A DNA stretch of 64,000 nucleotides, from NCBI GenBank assembly GCA_012064385.1, contig QRDG01000241.1:229312-293311 (forward strand). Reading direction: 5' to 3'. A program made the translations under genes and the position numbers. The stretch is from Puccinellia tenuiflora. Taxonomy: Eukaryota > Streptophyta > Magnoliopsida > Poales > Poaceae. The notes beneath the pieces were generated by a model. It saw only the letters and a list, made by a program, of their open reading frames with translations, had not been told where the DNA came from and did not search any database. Below are positions 58,906 to 64,000 of the stretch, in pieces (positions within the stretch are counted from its first letter, which is position 1; the number at the start of each line of letters is the position of its first letter).

Positions 58906-59848
58906 TAGCAATAAAAAAGGATGAGGGTCGCCCGGTCGTAGCGGCCTTTGTACTTTGTGGGCCTAAAATGGTGCAAGTCACCATAGCCTACACAGACTTA
59001 TCTCCAACAGCTAGATTGTCGGTTGCTGTAATTCTGTTTTTTATCTAGTATTTCTACCCACGGGGGGTACGCACCCCTTGTAAAAATCGATTCAAACCGC
59101 AAACCCTTTTTGAGCTTGCTTTTCTAGTAGAACATGGATTTTTGGTATGCAAAAGTGATTTCAGAATTGATTTTTTTTAATTGTTCACCAAGTCAACCAT
59201 TTCTTAACTTTACACCCTAAAAGTCAACATACATAATATTATTGAGTTATCCAAATCTGGAACTAGTCGGGCTAGCTCGTTTCCGTCTTTTTTTTTTTTG
59301 AATTTTATGCATCTTTGTTAGATTTCTAGAGTTCTGAAGTACATCCAACAATTAATGGATCTAATTTCGAAACCCTCATCGAGACGAACTTCAACGACAT
59401 AAACATATCGCTCATTGGATTATTTCAAATTTTCGAAAATATATAGTGTCAATATTTATAAGCCGGCAAATTACATGCATGAGCTCTCTACGAGGAAAAA
59501 CACACACACAAACAGTCCCACGCATGGGAAGACCAAGGGTGCACAAGTCCCTTGTTAGATTGCATCAATCATCCGCATAATTACTTAATGCTAGAAATTA
59601 GTCAACTATATAGCATTATCATCGTCATATCTCATATGTACACTTTGACATCAGAGAAAGCTGAAAAAACAACACACGAGAGAGAGAGAGAGAGACCAAT
59701 TGACGATAAAAAAAAAAAGAGACCAATTGACGATCGGCAGAACACTGCTTTTAGTCTTCAAGGTTGCTCAATCCCAATTGAATCAAAGAACAGTTCTTCA
59801 CGAGTCACCTATGCATGCATAACAAACTATGTTGGGTATGCCCGTTAG
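58906..59848. other. Unassigned intergenic sequence
   Basis: No gene. Contains a short (GA)n run near 59,679-59,694 and a local duplicate of gaccaattgacgat. Confidence 0.4.
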
Positions 59849-60040
59849 TTAGCAGCAGTTCGTGCGTGGGTTGGACCGTGACTTGGCGGCGCCGAGCATC
59901 TGCGTCACCATCTCGATCCCGTTCTCCAGCCAGCTGCCGTCCCCCGCCAACGGCCTCGCCGCCGAGGCGAGCACGCCGGAGATCTGCAGCACGAGCAGGA
60001 GCAGCAGCACCACCTTCGCCATGTTCGCCACCGCGGCCAT
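59849..60040 (-). CDS. Small secreted peptide, novel HCC-tail family, member 4 (63 aa)
   Basis: Single-exon product with signal peptide MAAVANMAKVVLLLLLVLQI and likely cleavage near residue 27 before ARPL. The mature part is ARPLAGDGSWLENGIEMV, then TQMLGAAKSRSNPRTNCC. It is very close to member 5 (ARPLKGDGSWLENGVETV, ending SRSNPRTHCC) and to pseudogene member 3. The ATG (gcgacaATGGCC) has a good plant context. Member 5 lies 1.28 kb away on the other strand, so the two are divergently transcribed from a shared upstream region. The middle of the mature part could form an amphipathic helix, leaving the P-R-T-N-C-C tail free. Function unknown. Confidence 0.87.
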   Translation of the reverse strand: MAAVANMAKVVLLLLLVLQISGVLASAARPLAGDGSWLENGIEMVTQMLGAAKSRSNPRTNCC

Positions 60041-60218
60041 TGTCGCCGTCGACTCGATCGACGGCAGGAAGAGTCAGAACAAGATAGAGCAACTCAGAAC
60101 AGAGGATCGAGTGCCCTGCTTTCGAGCTTCGAGTTGGCTTTTGTGCTTTAGGCAGTCTTGCTGAGGACCTGTGGTTACTTTGCTGATGACCTTAGGTTAC
60201 TTAATTTGAAGAAAGCAT

Positions 60219-60239
60219 ATGGCGAGCTCGTTTATATAA
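60219..60239 (-). promoter_or_regulatory. Core promoter of member 4
   Basis: Minus strand ttatataaacgagctcgcca: TATATAAA followed directly by GAGCTCGCC, about 190 bp upstream of the ATG. Confidence 0.75.
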
Positions 60240-60279
60240 CTGTGTCCAGTGACAGTGACCCCGGTGCATATGGTTCAAA

Positions 60280-60690
60280 CGTACGTGAAGAACGGAGAAT
60301 TTGTACTACGTGCAAGACTCGTTCAAGTTTAAGTTCCAGCACTTGGTTTCAGGTCTCCCACGCGGGGGTTTCGGTCTGAATCGATCAGCAGATGTTAACG
60401 TATATACGTACCACCCCCGGCTCTTGAACGGTTCCAGCTTGTTCGACAAGTACAAGTACAAAGTACGACGTAGCAGCAGTGGAGGAGTCGCCGAAACCTG
60501 CAGCAACGTGTAAGAGGATGCGTGCCTTTGAACCCTGAAATTCTTGTTGGCTTCAGGTCAGTCAAACGCAGGAACAAGAATATTATTCGTTCAACAACAA
60601 TGTGAAATTCATCGGGTAAGTACATGTGGCATCGTGGTTGGTCATGGTCGTGAAAGGGAGGAAAGCTAGGAAAGTTGCGTATCATTGCAT
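60280..60690 (-). promoter_or_regulatory. Upstream module of member 4
   Basis: Includes ggtctcccacgcgggggttt then cggtctgaatcg, shared with member 2, and further blocks shared with pseudogene member 3. The ACGCGG core fits CAMTA-type sites. Confidence 0.65.
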
Positions 60691-61158
60691 GTATCTATAT
60701 ATAGTCCTTGTTAATTTCGCAAACGGGAACGGTCGTCGATCAAGCACTACTACCAAGTCCAAGAGATAGCTCCTGCATGCACTTCCGTTGGACCGAATGT
60801 ATCATATTAAATTCAAGTCAGAAACTCAGAAATTAATAAAAAAGTAGAGTAAACCATATGACGTATGCGTGACAGAGGTTGAAAGTAGGCACTGAAGAGT
60901 TGGTTTGAGAAATCAACGGTGCATGCTGACCATTTTAATGGGGAATATAATGTCTCTGTCGAAAGGTCAAATCTCAAAAGGGTCGGAACATGCCCAACAC
61001 GAAAAAATCCGAGGTCGACAATGGAGACTCGGAAGCAGTGACCGATTCTCCACACGGCCGGCGCGGCAAAGCCACACACACACGCACACGTATTCGCATG
61101 CATATGTGTGCACCTATACTGCCTAACCTGCGTGCACCTAACACCCCTCGATCTCACC

Positions 61159-61166
61159 TATATAAA
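61159..61166 (+). promoter_or_regulatory. TATA box of member 5
   Basis: TATATAAA about 160 bp upstream of the ATG. The GAGCTCGCC box seen in the other members is replaced by ccaggatccacc. An RY-like catgcata lies about 60 bp further up. Confidence 0.7.
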
Positions 61167-61323
61167 CCAGGATCCACCATGCACAATCTACCCATCTCCA
61201 AGCTAGCTAGCAGAAACCAACCAAGCTCTTCTCAAGTCTCAGCATCTGAACCTGAGGCCAAGGACAAAGCAAGCAAGCAAGGCAACCTAATTTCTGTCTC
61301 CTGCCTGCACTTCAACGGCAGCA

Positions 61324-61518
61324 ATGGCGGCGACCGCGACGGCGGTGATCAGGATGGTGCTGCTGGTCGTGTTCCTGGTGCACATGCTCAACGTCATGGC
61401 CGTCTCGGCGAGGCCGTTGAAGGGGGACGGCAGCTGGCTCGAGAACGGCGTGGAGACGGTGGTGGAGATGCTCGGCGGCCTGAAATCGCGGTCCAACCCT
61501 CGCACGCACTGCTGCTAA
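61324..61518 (+). CDS. Small secreted peptide, novel HCC-tail family, member 5 (64 aa)
   Basis: Single-exon product with signal peptide MAATATAVIRMVLLVVFLVH and likely cleavage near residue 28. The mature part is ARPLKGDGSWLENGVETV, then VEMLGGLKSRSNPRTHCC. It is nearly the family consensus. The leader is about 130 bp and the start is cggcagcaATGGCG. It is divergently oriented to member 4. Secretion is well supported by the N-terminus. The two terminal cysteines could pair with another chain or with each other; their state cannot be read from sequence. The biological role is unknown. Confidence 0.87.
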   Translation: MAATATAVIRMVLLVVFLVHMLNVMAVSARPLKGDGSWLENGVETVVEMLGGLKSRSNPRTHCC

Positions 61519-62890
61519 CTATATAAGCACGCAGCAGATGTGGTGCATAGCATAGCATCAACCCCTCACCGCTGACCATTGTTTCTTCGATTGGAAGATG
61601 TAAAGATACGACACTCTCTCTTTTTCTAGGATTTGTTGTAGACGACAGCTTGTAGCTAGGATTCAATTCTTTTGTCGTAGAGATGAGAGAGACCAGGAAG
61701 GTCTAACTGTAATCAAGTCGATCTTGTGCTGAGCAGTAATTAAATTCGTTCATTCTTTGAAGCCATCGGTGGTAATGCGCGCGTATCGATTGTTTGTTTT
61801 TTGGTCTTGACTATTTGGATCCATGTCAACGAGCTAGCAACCCGGTGCTAGTTATTTATGTCGACCATCATGTCTCAATTATAATCGGGAGATTCCCTGG
61901 AGTTCGACTTCACACAATTTGCTACGTACGGATCAGAAGAACAATTATAAACGACGTGCTTTATTATTAGGAAAAAGCTAGTAGAAACCGAACACAAAAT
62001 TTGACCACCCCAGTGGCCAGGTTGTTGGTCTCATCTCATGCTCGATCGCCTACCGGAAACAGCTGACCAATTAACAAGCTGCCCTTGCATCCAGGGCAAA
62101 CCCAAGCTGGCAAGGTCAGTAGTCAGGTCAAAGCACGGGTTGGAACACGTACTCCGGCCCGCGGGAGATATAACTGACTGCAGTAGGTGTACGCACTTGA
62201 ACTGAACGGGTCGGCCGCGCGCGCCCGCCTGTGCGCGTACGTTCGGCATGCAGGCAGGCAGAGTAAACAGCGTGCGACACCTACTGTCGGTTCTTCACAC
62301 CTTTCGTTTTATGGCGACACACTTCACACTTTGATCGAGTCTGGAGTGTTGACGTCACGTCGTTCATGTTCCCCGGCCGACAAAAGTTCAGTCACCGACA
62401 GCATTCACGGTGTACTCGTTCGTTTTACTTTTGTGTGTGTATGTTTCGACTGGTATCTACTGAATATGGTACGGAGTAACCTTTGTCGGTTGAGGCAGAA
62501 TGAGAGAGAGAGAAAAAAAATCCATGCTTCGTTATATCGTTATAGCACTATTTTTCTAGTGTTCCTTTCCTTTTGTGGCTCTTTGGCGGTTCAGAGTCTG
62601 CACGCGGCGGGTAAAAAATGACCCTGCTTTTTTTTTGAGAAACAAAAAAAATGCCACTCTGACGAAGCAACGACTAATTCGCTATAGTGATTAGAATCGG
62701 CCCATCTGCATATGCTCCAATTTTCTTCGAAGGTCCATATAATCTATAATGTGCGATTTGGTAAGGCCCATATGTAGTGCCGGCCTCTTTAGGCACATGA
62801 GCTAGAAATGGATATCTGCATTGCGGCGTCTAGCAGATCAGATTGGATCGTATTTTCCTTTTACTTATACTTATCCTCTACCATATTGGA
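61519..62890. other. 3' flank of member 5 and unassigned sequence
   Basis: No further gene supported. A palindromic TGACGTCA (62,350-62,357), a classic bZIP site, is present, overlapping a TTGAC W-box core. Confidence 0.45.
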
Positions 62891-62894
62891 TTTG

Positions 62895-63895
62895 GATCGG
62901 TGGTCCTAGTCTCAGAGAAAGTTTGACCTGCGTACGTGGCAGTTTGACCAGTGCCAGTCAGGAATTGGGCCCACATGACAGAACCAGAACAGTAGGAAAT
63001 CTTGCAGTAACCCCCCGGCTTGCTGTTTCTTCCAATTCACGGCCCCTTTTTTAGTTTCCCCAAATCGAGCTACTGGGAGGGCGACATCTCCGACAATGCC
63101 GGCCGGCGAACGGCGGTCACGTGACGTCGGCGAACCTGGCGCGTGCTCGTCCAGTTCGTGAGACTATTTACGTTAACGATAATACACTGGCCCTACAACA
63201 ACTAGCAGATCACACATCTTTACACTATGAACACACAAAACTCGAAAGGAAAAAAAGGTTAAATCAAAGAACTACGTACTAGAACATATCTTCAGTACAG
63301 CCGGATACAGCACATCTAGACAACCCGATTTATTTGGAAAAAAAATTGAGAAATTTGGGATAGATCAGACGCAGCAAGGAGGAGCGGCTCGACAGAGAAT
63401 GTTGGGAAAGGAGCTCCCGTCCGGATGCAGCGTGCGCCGACGAGGAGCAGCAGCAGCCGGCCGGTCTACAGGGTCACTGGATGGACGAGCAGCAGCGGCA
63501 GCTCCAGGTCAAGCGAGGAGGCGGGTCGGTCGGAGATGCAGGTAGGGTGGCTACCGGGAGGACTCCAGACGAGCGAGCAGGGGGGTCGGCCGGACGAGCA
63601 ACTATGGTCGCCGCCGCTTGGACTCCAGGAGGGCAAGCAGGATTTGGGAGAGCAGCAGCAGCGACCAGCCCCAGGCCGCCGGAGATGCAGTTTGGTCGCC
63701 GCCACATCCCGCGGTCGTTCGCGGCCAGCTCCGGTGCGGCTGTGAGGACAAAGGGCTGGCTGAGGACAAAGGGAGCGGCCGCCCGGAGATGTCGCCTCCC
63801 AGTAGCTCGACTGGCACTGGTCCAACTGCCACGTATGCAGGTCAAACTGCCACATATGTAGGTCAGACCTGCTCCCACGAGACTAGGACCGCCGG
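62895..63895. repeat. Inverted-repeat structure, possible Mutator-like element
   Basis: ggtcctagtctc and tttgacctgcgtacgtggca at 62,900-62,958 recur as reverse complements at 63,815-63,893. cgagctactgggagggcgac at 63,066 recurs inverted at 63,785-63,810. Between them is GC-rich DNA (63,420-63,780) with frames on both strands, like the Pack-MULE candidate at 49,508. No target duplication was found. Confidence 0.5.
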
Positions 63896-63964
63896 TGAAA
63901 CACTTTAGAAAGAATTGGGACTCAAACATGCATATTTATAGATAAGGGACTAAACTGCCCCCCT

Positions 63965-63985
63965 CCCCCCCCCCCCCCCCCCCCC
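63965..63985. repeat. 21-base C run
   Basis: Homopolymer close to the window end; one of four G/C homopolymers of 21-26 bases in the window. Confidence 0.9.
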
Positions 63986-64000
63986 GAAATAGTTAAGGGA

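Overview
The window is nuclear DNA of a grass, most likely a Pooideae or Triticeae species. This is inferred from the intron-bearing plant genes (a bHLH factor and a GASA/snakin peptide) and from dense nested transposons of types common in cereals: CACTA, hAT, PIF/Harbinger, Mutator-like, a Stowaway MITE and 5'-truncated LINEs with target-site duplications. Real genes are few and small. Most open frames elsewhere are transposon relics or GC-rich non-coding DNA.

Layout. Bases 1-16,030 are almost entirely transposon-derived: a Harbinger end, a GC-rich retroposon, two decayed LINE regions, a 4.6-kb hAT element (8,697-13,336, perfect 8-bp TSD) carrying a nested solo-LTR-like block, and a Harbinger element with a broken transposase (13,933-16,028). 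A six-exon bHLH transcription factor gene lies on the minus strand at 17,176-19,506. From 19,828 to 41,900 the window returns to repeats: a Harbinger-derived element with TTA duplications, a LINE inserted into a tandem duplication, minisatellites, a 2.7-kb LINE with a perfect 14-bp TSD, a Harbinger DDE fragment, a Stowaway MITE and GC-rich retroposons.

From 42,076 to 61,518 the window holds the most interesting part: a dispersed cluster of five related single-exon genes for about 63-69-residue secreted peptides (four intact, one frameshifted). They share an N-terminal signal peptide, an A-R-P-L start to the mature part, a W-L-E-N-G-like core, M-L-G-G and a C-terminal T-H-C-C. Four of the five also share a core promoter in which the TATA box is followed directly by a GAGCTCGCC-like box, and three share further upstream sequence, so genes were duplicated with their promoters. 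I do not recognise the family. A 92-residue GASA/snakin gene with 12 cysteines sits inside this interval. The spaces between these genes hold a CACTA element with a 660-bp tandem array, a hAT nested in a hAT (both with perfect 8-bp TSDs), a long-TIR Mutator-like element with a GC-rich interior, a Tourist/Harbinger-like element with an internal minisatellite, a short CACTA element and LINE fragments.

Functionally the window combines one nuclear regulator (bHLH) with a set of small secreted, cysteine-ending peptides and one antimicrobial-type or developmental GASA peptide. The shared promoter elements suggest that at least three or four of the novel peptide genes are expressed together. All homology statements rest on reading motifs by eye; no database search was run.
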